This document shows positions 1 to 13,300 of a stretch of 64,000 bases of DNA, piece by piece. A program made the translations under genes and the position numbers. The notes below the pieces were generated by a model. That model ran no database searches, was not told the origin of the DNA, and worked only from the letters and a program-made list of their open reading frames with translations. How positions within the stretch are numbered: the first letter of the stretch is position 1; every line of letters starts with the position of its first letter. The stretch lies in assembly GCA_029204225.1 (NCBI GenBank), contig CM055102.1, forward strand, positions 33,578,585-33,642,584. The letters are read 5' to 3'. This stretch comes from Diphasiastrum complanatum (taxonomy: Eukaryota; Streptophyta; Lycopodiopsida; Lycopodiales; Lycopodiaceae).

Positions 1-119
1 TAGGGATTCAGGGTAGGTCTTAGGTGTCTATTGGCATTACGGTTTAGGTCTTAGGCGGCTCTAGGCTTGTTTTAGCTCCCTTATTCCACCTATCTCATTT
101 TGACCTTTTTTGTAGTGTG

Positions 120-410
120 TTGAGGGTTTCTATAGCCATGCCTTTGGCGGGATGAGTCATGTGGTCATAGGTGGATCTCTTGGAGGGAGACACTGTAGTT
201 TTTACAGGTTCATGTGCACGCAGATGGCATTGCTTGTTGTGCGGTGCCACCTTTTGCAGCACGACGACAAGGATCAGAGCACGGTTTGACCAGGCTAGAT
301 GCAGACCATGGGCATTGCCCCATGTGTGGCAGTTCCTGCACCTGAGCAAGGAGCAATAGCAACAACTGGGCCCAGGGTACAAATTGGTGGGCAGTTAGGT
401 TCTATTGGCA
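120..410 (+). pseudogene. BED-finger-like transposase fragment (hAT-type), decayed
   Basis: The reading from about 171 has GD, then W-H-C-x2-C-G-A-x-F, then T-R-I-R-A, the first half of a BED-type zinc finger found at the N-terminus of plant hAT transposases. The next block (GIAPC...PEQ) appears only after a frame change. The same order of motifs occurs on the minus strand at 14620-15108. The histidine pair of a true BED finger is not seen. This is a relic; no intact gene is implied. Confidence 0.45.
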
Positions 411-1230
411 CATGATCAGGGGATGGTGGTAGCGGTGTTAGAAATAAAAACTCGCACCTTTATATCAAGTTTCTATTGTCTAATGTCAAGTTTAATGTTA
501 AACTTAGACCCTACCAATGTTGTATACCCATTGGGGCCTTTATTTTCAATGTGAATTCACCTAGTAAGTTCATGGGGCCCATTTTAAAAATGGCCTTTAG
601 AGCCCATACGAGTTTGACACTTCATATTCACTCGCATGAGGAGTTACATTTGTTGGCTATTCAATTCCATGGGCTGTTGGTGTTTGGCTTTCCATTCTTG
701 AACCTTTACATCTACCATGTCTCATCTATTTGTATCTCTCCACATTAGGAGAACGGTGAGGGATTCATTTGTGCAATACAAGCTTTGCGTTTTCTCTCTC
801 AATTTAGGTTCTATGGCTATCCACTATTTTTTGGATTTGAAAGTGTTCAATGTTCTGGATTGTTAGCATCTTAGATTCAGCCCAATAGCATTTGAAATCA
901 ACTACTTTTGGTATAAGAGCAACTTAGATTTAATCTCCTCCAAACTTTGCATTTTTCAAGATAGGACTCTTGGCATCCTTGAAAAGTATCTGTGTTCATA
1001 TCACATTTTTGGTGCAGATTTCTATCAAAAGTATTATGCAGGGCTCTTAGCTATTGAAAGGGGCAAAGTTTGATCTATAACTTGTAGGCTGAAATTGAAA
1101 TTTCAGCAAGTTATGGAGATTCTCTCTCTCTGGAGGGAGCAAAAGGAGTAGGAGGCAAATCTAATTTTTTGATTAGATTTCAACCTATAAGGTCTTTTCT
1201 AATCTTTTTTGTGTGGTTTCTAGGAAGATC
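411..1230. other. No gene recognised
   Basis: AT-rich sequence with a short open frame (476-748) that shows no motif. Probably intergenic or intronic filler upstream of the TSR1 exons found. The first TSR1 exon was looked for here without success. Confidence 0.4.
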
Positions 1231-2340
1231 TTTACATATACTTCATGACTGAAAAGGGAGAACTTAGACGGTAAAACTTACATGGTTTGGAAATTTAAAT
1301 CAAGAATTTATGGGATTTGACAATAGGAGAAGAAGAATCTCCTCCTCCTCCTGAAAATGATACATCTGATGAGGAGGATGCAACTTCCAAGAGGAAAAAG
1401 GTTTTTGATAAAAGAGCTAATAGTGCATTAGCCATAATCAATATGTCTATTAAGGATAGCCTTATTCCACATGTCACTGATGTCAAATCACCTAGGGAGG
1501 CTTGGGAGAAATTCCAACAAATGTTTGAGACATCTTCCACCACTAGGATCCTCTCTCTCAAGCAAAAGTTTCATACCTTGAAGATGACTGAGCAAAATCT
1601 TATACTTGGCTTACCTCCACTCAAAATTGGCCAAGAGGTATGTGAACCTTGTGTCTATGGCAAGCACCATTGACAAGAGTTTCCGTTGGATGGTTCAACG
1701 TGAGCCAAGTCAATCTTGGAGCTCATACATAGTGGTATTTGGGGACCAGCCCAAACCCAAAGTATTGGTTGGGTATACTTCTTGAAGCATAAGTGTCAAG
1801 CGTTCCCTTACGTTCTTGAATTCAAAGTTATGGTTGAAAAATCAAATGCTTTGAAGTGATAGGGGAGGAGAGTTTCTTTCAATTGAGTTTAATGATTATT
1901 GCAAACCAAATGGCATTAAACGTAAATCACATCCTACACGCCAGAACAAAATGGTGTTGTTGAGTGTAAGAATTGGACTCTTGTGGAAGTGGTTAGAACT
2001 ATGCTCAAGGCAAGTGGTTTATCGAAAGGTTTTTGGGTTGAAGCTGTCCAAACAACGGCGTATCTTCAAAATCCCCCACAACGCTATTGAAGGAAGGACA
2101 CCCAAAGAGAAGTATTATGGCAACAAACCTGATAGCGCCCACTTACGCATTTTTGGATGCGAAGCCTATGCCCACATTCCTATCGAATTGAAGCAAAAGC
2201 TTGATGATAAGGCGGAGAAATGCGTCTTTGTTGGGTATCCTTTCCATGAGAAAGGATACAAACTCTATAATCCTTCGACCAAGAAGATACAAATAAGACC
2301 TTCGAAATTGAAACTCATTGAGCATGGGTGATATCCAACG
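1231..2340 (+). pseudogene. Ty1/Copia polyprotein relic (gag fused to integrase by deletion)
   Basis: A UBN2-type gag segment (VTDVKSPREAWEKFQQMF, then ILSLKQKFHTLKM) jumps directly to the pre-integrase motif C-E-P-C-V-Y-G-K, so the end of gag, the zinc knuckle and the protease are lost. After stops and frame changes come integrase remnants (IHSGIWGP, GGEFLSIEF) and the integrase C-terminal block at 2143-2300 (LRIFGCEAYAHIP, CVFVGY). No reverse transcriptase follows and no LTR pair was found. Confidence 0.8.
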
Positions 2341-3570
2341 TCAGTTGAGTTTTTCCTCAAAAAGGGGAAAAGACTAGGATCCTCTTTAAAGATTGGCGAA
2401 ATGTTAGATTAAGCCATAATCCTAGCAGATGGAAAGCAAAGTGCTGGAAAAGCTTTTGTCTGAGAAATCTACTCTAAGTCCGCTCAGCTGATTTTATAAG
2501 TGGAGGGGAACTATTACACACACCTCTCTCTTGGTGCAAATTTTGGAATGTTTGTTGATCAAAATTGGGGCAAATTCAAGGTGACCTAGCCATATCTCCT
2601 TGCATTTGTTTGAAGCACTATGTCTCTCGTGCAAAACATGACTTTCACAATTCTGTCACTGATCCATCGCCTTACAGTCAAAATAAAAAATGTACATCTC
2701 GCTTGGCTTCAAGTAGCTCTCTTTGAACCAGACACATGCACTTAAAGTTTGCACTAGTCTGATGTCAATTCGAATTGTCCCTTAGCGTTCGTTCGAAGTA
2801 CCATGTCTCTCATGCAAAACTTAACTTTCACAGTTCCTTCGTTGATCAGCTGCTTTACACGTAACACAAGTTAGCGTACTCATTATGTTGTCTCATCATT
2901 ACTGGACAAGAAAAAGCCCATAACAAGCTTCCCTTTCCACAACAATAACTTGTCAACTGCCGCTCCCGGCACCAACGTCGCTCCCGGCGCCATTGTGACC
3001 AGAATCCAGCCGGCGCCAAGTTGCTATGGCTGAAAAACTTTGATCGGATCTAGCGAAGTCCACACTCGGATCGATGTGCAATCACCTCACACGATCTAGG
3101 CATGATTAAAGGAGGCTTGGGGATCAATAAATTCTAGAGAGATAAAATGACTTTCTTGAGAGAGAAAATACTAGAGAGAGAAAGAGTGCTTTACCAGCTT
3201 GGGCTGAGCACTTGGTATGAAGGGAGGTGGCAAATCCCACCAGAACTATAGGGGAATGCGGGTTGTGACTCAGGGCGAGCTCCAACCAAGTCTCAGCTTC
3301 CCTTGTTGGAATTTACACGCCAGTTTTTTACAATGGATACCTTGCATTTTCCCTGACCGACACCACCATCTTCTGTGACATGATGAGGGAGATTGCAGCT
3401 TGTGATGCCTCTTGGAGGCCCCCACATGCAGTAGTCTGTAGACCAATAGTAAGTACTTATAATTGTTAGTTAGTAGTTACTGTGTTTTGAAATGTTTTTG
3501 AAATTATTTTTACAGCCCTACATTTTGTTTTTCCCCACACTCAACACATGGTTAAAAGAGAAAGTTTCCA
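2341..3570. other. Non-coding stretch with an imperfect direct repeat
   Basis: No gene seen. Two similar blocks of about 65-70 bp lie at about 2608-2675 and 2791-2860 (ATGTCTCTCGTGCAAAACAT versus ATGTCTCTCATGCAAAACTT). Around 3120-3190 there is GA-rich sequence. It may be the remains of the Copia relic's 3' end or another element. Confidence 0.4.
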
Positions 3571-3574
3571 GTGT

Positions 3575-3660
3575 TTCGATCCGGAATGCTGATGATTTTC
3601 AGAACCGTTCCACAACTCTCGTTCTGGAACGCAGCGTTCCGGAACGGGACACATCTTAGG
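3575..3660. repeat. Array of GGAACG-type palindromic words
   Basis: Contains CCGGAATGC, ACCGTTCC, CGTTCTGGAACG and GCGTTCCGGAACG within about 85 bp. It resembles the subterminal arrays of the MITEs listed below. I could not define ends or a target duplication, so it may be a truncated copy. Confidence 0.5.
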
Positions 3661-3898
3661 CCAGTACTGTTGAGTAATGAACTAAAATGACCATATGAAT
3701 CAAAGTGTTGTTTGTGATGTCGCTAGGCGATGTCCTTTTTTTTTTGTGTGAAGAGAATTTCTTGGTTGTTTTGTGTATAGTTATTTCTTGAGAATCAGGA
3801 TGTCAAATTTGTTTGTCAGAATTGTTTGACTTGCAAATATTTCTACTAACTTGTTTACCTTCAATCAATACACTTTGGTGTCATGTTTAATGTTACAG

Positions 3899-3972
3899 GA
3901 GGGAAAGCTCAAGTGAAACCACCATCTCATGGTCAAACGGCACGACTTGCAAGATTGCAAAGAAATAAGAAT
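3899..3972 (+). CDS. TSR1: TSR1 exon 1 of those found (internal exon)
   Basis: It follows a tgttacag acceptor, completes a codon with two bases, then encodes 24 residues ending [11 protein letters not shown] before GTATGT (phase 0). The basic ARLxRLQRxK stretch continues into exon 2, as the N-terminal basic region of plant TSR1 does. The other frames contain stops. It is supported mainly by its perfect junction with exon 2. Confidence 0.75.
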
Positions 3973-6900
3973 GTATGTTGTTGAGATACATGTTTATTTA
4001 TTGTTCAAGTGTAATTTATATTGATATTTAAGGAAATCTATTGTTTTTCTTAATCTTATGTATATATGTGCTATTTTTAAGTTGAGTTGCAGTGGATCGC
4101 GATCCGCTGCAAAAACGTTTTGGATCGTGCGATCCGGAACGACAGCGATCCGCGACCCGGATCGCGATTATTTTTTTATTTTTATTTTTATTTTTATTTT
4201 TGTGGAAAAAAGGAGTAACGGCCAATTTTTTTTTTTTTTGAGTTTAATACTAACTAAATCATAATTGAATGGTGGAGATGCTTTTCCAGTAGATATCAGA
4301 AATCAGTTTTGAATGGTGTTCTGATGCCAATGGTTTGCAAATCTACTGATTCCGTATTCTGTTAGAAAATGATAGAAAGAGTTAGAAGGAGCCTTCCTTA
4401 CACTGGGAATTGTATACTTCTTTTGGAATAGCTGAAACCATCTACTGATGTCCAGATTTCTAATCAATGTAGCCTGCAGCCATCTAAAACCAAGCAACAG
4501 ATCTGCATAACAATTGCTTTCTTGATATCCTTTCACATGATATCCATATTGGCAACTATACAAAAAAAAAAAAAAATTTGCGTTCCGGGAAACCCTAATG
4601 GGAAATCCCGGATCGCGTTCCGGAACGCGGACTGCAGCCTTGTTTTTAAGAAATGGATAAATTACATCATGTCTATTGCAAGCCTATCAAGATCAGGACT
4701 TGAAATCGATTTTCACTTTTGTAATTCCAAATGCACGTCTACATTGAGATGTTTTTACAGTATTTCCATTATGGTGAGAATACTTTTTGATGAAATTGTT
4801 TTTGATTTGATAGTTTGGCCCAAAGGTTCCTTTTTTTAAGATTCATTCTTTAATCAAAATGTTCTTATCATTTGGCTTAAGTAATATGCATGATGTAATT
4901 AAGTTGCTCAATGTTTTCAACTTCCACTTGAAATCAATTTAGAAAATGATGGTCTACACTACTTTTTTAAATGGTAGCATTTTTGCTTTTTGAGCTAGAT
5001 AGAATGCTTATTAGAATAACTTTTACCCAATTTGAATCAGCAAACGAATCTTTACATGAAGGTTTGGAAACTATGAAATGGAAATTCTGATCGATTATTG
5101 TTAAGTCCCTTTTATGTTGATAGGTCTTATGTTGATGGGGCACAACTCTTGATAGGATGTATGATGAGTAAAAATAATTTTCGAGTATTAAGGAAATTAG
5201 CACTCATCTCACACTCATCATTTGGGTCGGTATGTGATACGTGCTTGATAGGGCTGCAATGTCAGTGCCCACGGCCCCATGCTGCTTCAGCTCCAATCAA
5301 AGCTGGTCACCTGCCTACTCATTAGGTAGTGCTGACCCCAGGGCTTAGGTTAGATCGAAAGGGGCTAACAACTAGTTGGTGGTCAAAGAGCAAATCTAGT
5401 TGAGCCACTGAGTCTGTCTATTGTTGTCACTTTGAGATGTACCCCAAAGGGATCTGACCCTCATTCACTTTGCCATCTGACTCTAGTTGTTGAGGATATG
5501 TCCTTACAAGTCAAAAATCTTCTATAGCTTTGGTAGAGAGTGGATCAAATTGCATTGGAGGATATCCAGATTCTCAAGATCGAGTTGGATATCATAAGAA
5601 TCTATTGGTTATCCTCTAGTTTGAAGAAAAGCAATTTGATGGATACATATTCCCATGATGCTACAAACTAGGGCTAAAGGCCCAACAATGACTACAAATT
5701 GTGTGCTCATTCCAATTAGGAGCCAAGTGCCTGGAGCATGAGCTATAATGTTGATAATACTTGCAGTTCTGAACCGCGAATCGCGGTTTTTGTTAGGGTT
5801 TAAGAGAATGGTTTTTTTTTGGTGTGTGTTTTGATTTTTTTGGACGGAAGAACTCAGCTGAATGCTGAAACTCATTGTTAACATAATTTTGGACGGAAGA
5901 TTATCTCTATCACTTGACTCTCATAAACTGATTTTTGGACAGAAGAACTCGGCTAAAAGTGTCAGAAACAGTGCCATGAAAACTGCATTATTCGGGGTAC
6001 ATAGAATAGGAGTTATTGCAAATGTATTGTTAGTCTGCAATTTGACTCAAAGACATATTAAAGCATGTCTATCGAGAGTGCGTGGGCGATTGGCAAAAAT
6101 TCTATCTTCATCATGGAGACGACGGTGAACATCATTTCCAAATTCCAGAAGCAGACAATGTTTTGCCATGACAGAATACTGCTGTGTATTGAAGAAGAAA
6201 CATTTTACAAAAACTTGATGATTATTGATGGGATTGGGGAACGATGGAGTACAATTGCTGCTTGGCAGATGGGAAAATTTTCTCTCTCTTAGCAGCTGAT
6301 ATCCTAATTCTGTTACCAGCTTGCATTGTTGTAAAATTCTCTTTCCTACCAAATCTGTTGTTTTGTTTTCACTGATTGAGACGCCTTGTGGATTTGCAAC
6401 GATTCTCTTCAGTGAATCAAGATTCGCTGCAACACTGATGTGGATAATGTCGAATAGTATGCCAGGGCCTCATAGGTACTATGCTACCTAATATCATTTA
6501 AGCACCAAATGTTTTCATCCTTGTTTTATTATTATAAGGGAGACATGCTATTCCTTTTTTTTTTCTTATATTCTATTGTTCATTTGTCGCTTGCTTTTTT
6601 CTTCAAGCATATGCTAGATGCTAATGTAATTTTAGCTCAATTTGTCATTGATGCTTGAAAATGACAAATAATTGTCGTGATTGGTGCATGAACTCCTATG
6701 TAGATCATTGTGGAGACATCTTTACGTATGTGACTGTGACCTATTTATGAGTGTGGTTGACATGTGTAGAGTCAAACAGTTCATGCCATTTTTGGGAGTA
6801 TAGTGATGCAGACAAGCAAATAAGTAATCAATCTTCTTAGGAAGGTTTGCATTCAAATATCAGAGTATCAAATAAGTAATAATTCTATGAGAAAGGTTAT

Positions 6901-7296
6901 GCTAAGAAGCAATAGCAGTATATCCCATTGATTAGTACACAATTGTATGAGAACTGTTGCAAATATTCTGGTGCATGTAAGTTGTAACTTGTATTAATAA
7001 TGGGTATAGAGGATTGTTATGGTAAATATGGGCCTTGTAGTGCTTGTGGAAGACTTTATCACCACTCTTGAAGGAACAATGCCGTATGTTTTTTATTGTT
7101 GATTTACCTTTCTTTCTTATGTTCTATATTGGCAAAGAAACTTCTAATGAGTTCTTGCTTGAGATGTTAATGCAAAATCTATGTTATATTGTAGATTCGA
7201 AGTCACAAGAGGTCCACGTTGATAGCAGAAAAGCGGGCCAGCGTTACTGGAACTAGTCCACCTAGAATACTGGTAATTGTTCCTTGTCCTCCAAAA

Positions 7297-7351
<55 letters not shown>

Positions 7352-10300
7352 GTGAGAAGATTCTCTTGGACTGGCATACACACTCTATAGTTCTTGGCGT
7401 GGGCTAGTTATTGTAGTAGTTCTTGTCAAGTTTATAAAGCTTGGGACTTGAGCCATCTTGGTTAATTGAGAAATCAGCTTACAGTGTATTCGAAAGGTTT
7501 CTAGATTATTTGCGCAGCGACATGTAAATTTGGCTGATCATTCCTATCAGGATCCTGCTGGCATCAGGGCCATTGTTTATATGTCATGTTGTTGGCTTGT
7601 TTATGTACTTGTGTACTGTTATGCTGTAGGGTTAGTCATTTTTTGAATGCAAGAAATTTATTTGCTGTTTTTCATGCCATCTAGTAAAGAGAAATATTCT
7701 CCTTGTTTGTCGATTTATATTGATGTGTGCTAGTGTTGAGGTATAGACTCTTGTACTGAGTACTCTAGCTGTTATTCATGTGCATCTTGTTTACTCTGAT
7801 AGATGTATGTAAGCTGTGTGCCATTGAGATCGTTGTCCTTCTCATACTAATAGTGAATTCCTCATTTGAAAGGAAGTGTACTTCATCTCTTAAGATATTT
7901 TCTGGTGTATGAAATTTGGTTAGAGAAATACACTACCAAATGCTAAAAGCTTACTGATGCGGTTTTAACAAAATGTCATACCAAGTTTTTTGTCTTATCT
8001 ATTAAACAATCCTTTGGGGCTGTCCATGTTGCCTGCTTATGGTTTTTTGCTTTCTAAATACAGGCACTTATTCCTCTTTCATCAGAAGTAGATGTCAGGC
8101 TTGCAATTAGAACAATCTTATCAGCTTGTGAATCTGAAGATACGGCAGGGACCAGTGAGAATGGCCCAGATGGCATGGACACAGAAAAACCTTTTGCTGA
8201 AGAAGTTGCAGATGACGGTCCAATAACAGTTAGAGTACCCCGTTATAAGCTAAGATTAACAGTGAGCATTGATTAATTCTACTTATTTGATTGTACCTTC
8301 TCATTTGATCTGTTTGCCCTATAGCTCAGACAACTTAGGGGGTTTTATGCTTTCTATTCTGCAGAAAGTTAGGTCTACTGCTTTTGCATTCTTATATTGG
8401 TTTGGAGTTGATGCTTTTTCCTGGAAGATAGAAATGTAGACATCTTCCATCCTTAACAATATAGAAAGGAATGATCATGCTGCCGTTTTCTAATGGTATA
8501 GATGATGCTTTTCTTACAGTACAATTTAAACTGATATTTTTGTCTTTTAAAAAACGGGTGATGTGGGTCAAAGAATGAAAATGATTTCCTGGTGAGTTTC
8601 AGCTGGAATGTAGATACTAGTCAAAATGAAATATGAAGCCAAGTAAGTGAACATTGTCTAGTGACTAGTGTGTTAGATTAAGAGATCCGGAGTGATGATT
8701 TGGCTGTTGGGCTGCATACCATTTAATAGCAGATGCTTGTCAGCTAAGTCATTCACCAGCAAGAGGCTTGATTGTTATTTTGTATTCTTGTCATCTTGTA
8801 TTAGAGACTAGAGTTGTCACTTATAGATGCTTATCTGGAAGTTCAAAGAGCAGCTTGAGCCAGAGGGTTATACAGGCTACCTAACCCTAGGAAATGCCAC
8901 GCCTACTTAGGAAGGTTGTACATTTCCCTATTGATGCACAATTGCACTGCAGTTGACGTCTCAGAAGTTTCTCATATCAGATCAGAGTCCGTGTGACAAG
9001 TCGGGGCTCCAGCCCTCTAAAACTTGAGGAATACATATTCTTAGATATACAATCACCTTTTGTTCATTGAATCATTTTGGTTCATGCCCCAAGTATAAGT
9101 GTCAAAACTAGCTAGGACTTGTTTCTCAATGAAATGTTAAGTACTCATTTTCTCAATTTCAGAAATGTTACAAGGTCGAATCTGAAGTTGCCCTTCACTA
9201 AATAAGGGATCACTCTGGGGCAATGTTTAGATAGCCGGTTCAAATCGGCGGTTCGAACCGGCCAATTTGATGGTACGAACCGCATTCGAATCGGGTAAGC
9301 CAGGTTCGAACCGGTTTTAGGGTTTTTGTATTTTTAATGAAGTTTGATTATGAGGATTAATCATGATTCACATGATTGAGACAGGCCTAAACTGATGCAT
9401 AAGCTCTAAGTAAATTGTAATCAATGATTATTCAAATCAGGCAAGGCATTTACCTGGTGGAATGGATTATTGGACCTTAACAGTCATTGGTAAAGAATGC
9501 CACAGTTAGCGTCTAGTGGACTGTGGATGGATCGATACGCTGGCTGCACAATGCAAACTCCCAAACTTGGGGGTGAGCATGGATTTCGAATATGCCATAT
9601 GGCTGGAACTTGGAACTTGGGCAATGGGTATGGAGTCTAATTTCTAGGTTGTGGCAAACTGTATCCTAATAAGTAGTAGGTAGTAGGTAACATGTCAAGT
9701 TAGTCCTCGGTGAGCCTTTACAACTTCAGTCTCTTGTAGTTAGTATCGATGAGAGCCAAGGGTAGGTAAATGAGATATGAAGACACATGTGAATCGTGAT
9801 CTCATATTAATTCATGAGATACGAAGTTGACATTTGTTAATGGGAGGCCTCAGGCAAAATACTACACGAGTCACCTTAAGCTCATAGAATCTAGATCCAA
9901 GAGGGCCGACTCATGCTAAAGTTTTATGCTAGGTTTAGTCCTTCCTCCAGTCTTAGATTGCATCTAGAATCTAGATGGGAGACCTCGAACAAGCACATAA
10001 ACTCGTATAACTATGACTTGTCAATGTGTTACTTCAACAGTTCGGTACTTGATTTTAGATCACGACGCACATTATTGATGGTTTAGAAGATTCGTTTTTC
10101 CATTACCTACATGCATGGATGATGTTTCTTTGCTCCTGAAAAGTCAGCACAGTGCAATTGTGAATGGATATCCTAAGTAGGCTTGGCCTTTTCCCTCCAC
10201 CTACTGCAGGGTACTGTTCCTTCCCTGACTAGCTAGGGTAACCTTGGGTTACTCTAGGCCTACTTGCAAACTCTCAAAACAAGTGCCATCGCAACGTGTT

Positions 10301-13300
10301 GGCTTCACTGGAAGATGCAATTAGCATTGTGAAGGTATATCACTCTACCATGGTGGCCTCCCAAAAGTAACAAGAACACTCAACCCCAAAGAAGAAGTAA
10401 TTTATCAAGCGAGGGCATAATAGAGTAAGTTTCTTTGCACATTTCTAGCCAGGTCAATGCCTAATAGGAGGTCCAAAGACAAATCACTTGCAAAGGCAAG
10501 GAAGGAGAACCTATGTTGTTTTTGCAGGAAAATAGAACATTTGGCTAAGAAAGGAGCATCTTCCTTGCCTAAACAAGTGTTTTAATCATAATTAGTGAAG
10601 TGCTAATCAATCCTGTGTTAAGGGCTGCTAACAGTAGGTCCTATTCCCATAGAGTTTTGTATGTTTCTTGAATAAACTGTATCAGGTAACTTACCAGGCA
10701 CAACTAGGATAGGGTTACAATAGGACTAGGCTTTCATTATCTTGATTGCAATAGGACAACATCTGGGCCGTAGGCATGATACAATACTACTGGCCTCACT
10801 AAATGCCCAAGAACCTTTTGTCATGCTTATTTCACATGGATACTTCAACCCACCATAATATGAAATTTGTTTCACAAGACAATCCACTTCTTGTAATAGA
10901 CTTTCTAATCCAGATACAAATCAATCAGATTTGTGATCAATAAGTTCCCAATCGTACAAGAACAAACTATCTATCCATCATCTCTATCTATGAATAAACT
11001 CTCATGAATTTATTTCCCGCTAGCCCTTCCAATGTTGGGCTTCTAATCTGATTATAACCGAGCAGTAAGAACTATAAGCAGATCTTTGCTAAGCTGTCTT
11101 TCTCGAGGAATTTTGCCACATTTTGATGTGCTCGAGAGCTGGCACTCTTCCTTCTGCCATCCACCATAATTCTTGATTGGTTAGAGGCCAACAAAATGAA
11201 TTAAATTTCTGTGGAGATGACGAGATAGGAAGGCCATACAAATCATTTTATTGTAGGTCAAAGAACCAGCACTTCTGATTTCATAGAGAAAACATCATCA
11301 AAAAACTAGAAAGGAAGTTGAGAGTGCAATTGGAGTGACACAATGGGTACATGGTGGTAGAAAAGATTATACGTCTATCTTTGAGGTAATCTCATTCTTG
11401 ATAAGGTGCTACATGTGATTGTTAAGCAAATAAGAGTACCCACTTTGAATGACTTGGTTCATAACTTCATGTCCTGAGAGGCTTGTACCATCTGCAAGGA
11501 GCGGTAGAATCAGAGAAAATCAAGACCTAGATTTAAATTTCCATGCAGCACAATTTGATGGTAAATCGTTATTATGGGATTATGATTCTTGCATGTACTT
11601 GTTTTGTTCACATATCACAAGATGCACTACAGCTATTTTCAGGTCGATAATGTACAGCTTCATGTAATATGCATGCATCTGGACACTTCTATCTTGTGAG
11701 TTAATTTACCAAGTTTTCTCTCAGGCTAGTGTACACATTTGAGAATCCTTGTCATGCTGCAGATATTGAATGCACCTCGAACAGACTTTCAGCGTTGTCT
11801 AGAAGTTGTTAAGGTACAATTTATAAATTTATTTCTTCAGTCTGGTTCATTCAAGTAAAGTAGCAATTGTATGGATAAATCGTGGCAGTGTGTGCCTTTA
11901 TTTCCAAAGTTTAGTCCATAGAATCAATGAACCGTGAGCGGTTCACCACAGTTCTGAGAACCGTACAGTGAACCATACAGGTAATTAATTAATTAATCAA
12001 TTTTTTTTTTGTCCCATCCCCAAAAACAGCCAAAACTAGCCCAAAAAAATGCCAGAAAAATGCCAAACAGTGATCTCTGGAAACAGGTCAGTACTGTGAT
12101 GTTTTTCATAGTGAAACAGGTCAGTACTGTGATGTTCTAACAGTCATGACTCCTACTTCTCATGTTCGTTGACTCCTACTTGATCTGCACTTTTATTAGA
12201 AAAAGACAAAAAACAGTACATACTAAAAAAGGGGGGAAATTTATTGATTAATTAATTATTTAGATGAACCGTACCACGGTTCCAAGGAACCGTGGTACGG
12301 TTCCTTCCACGGTTCCCAGGACCCATGGTTCTGGGAACCGTGGGTTCTATGGTTTAGTCACATATTTTGCAGATTTTTTTGATAGATAAGTAGAAGCATT
12401 ATATATGGTGGCATTTTAAGCTGGTATTTGATTTTAGCTGTTGGTCTATTGCCAGTCATTTACATTAGAAAGAGTAATGTCAATCATCAAAATGCTGTTT
12501 AAAATATCTAGTTCTAACTAATGTCTTGAACTTTCATGTAACAATCTTTACTGAAATGCTAGTTTTGGGGGCAAATATCGATGTAGTGAATTTTGGTCAG
12601 TCTTCATTTTCGTTGCTTGATTTACAGGTTGCAGATGTGATCGCCTTTGTCACTCCTGCGGTTGGGGGTGAGAGTGGACATGTAGATAAGCTGGGAAACT
12701 TATGCCTCTCGATGGTTCGGGCGCAAGGAATGGCTTTTAGTGTTGGATTGATACTGGTAAGGTTTCTCGCTATGCCAAGAAAATGAGCAATCATTTTTTG
12801 CTTCATAATATTAAAGTTGCTAAGATATTGTTCTCTTATTGCATGATAACCAGGATATGCCTAGTTGCTGTTGATAGAAGAATCTCTCTAGAAAAACAAC
12901 TCCAGCTTATTGATATATTTTTTGACAAAATTAGGCAACTGTTCCATATTCATAACAAAAATTTCTTCTCAATTAAGAGTTTTTCTGGAATATTAATCTC
13001 TTGATTAATACAGGGGTTATCGAGTGTAAGTATCAAGAAGCGTTCGGATGTGAAGAAGGCAGCCATTGCTGCACTGCATCAAGAACTTTCTGAAGATTGT
13101 AGAACATTTTCTGTTGATTGTCCAGAGGACTGCCAGCAGGTTAGTAACTCAAATGATTGAGTGAATCCATGATCAGTTTCGCCATCCATGTAGTGATGTA
13201 ACATTAACTTTCAGGATAGCAGACTGAGGTTTTTGAAGAAAACAATTGTAGGGGAAACAGGAAGGCTTCTTGTTTGAGATAATTTTGAAACTAGCATAAG

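Noticed and set aside
3361-3450. Possible Myb/SANT-like coding (LTDTTIFCDMMREI...)
   Set aside because: Only one short block resembles the domain; no continuation in either direction.
7219-7407. Open frame running through the CT microsatellite
   Set aside because: Only its first part is TSR1 exon 2; the rest is intronic read-through of (CT)n as SL repeats.
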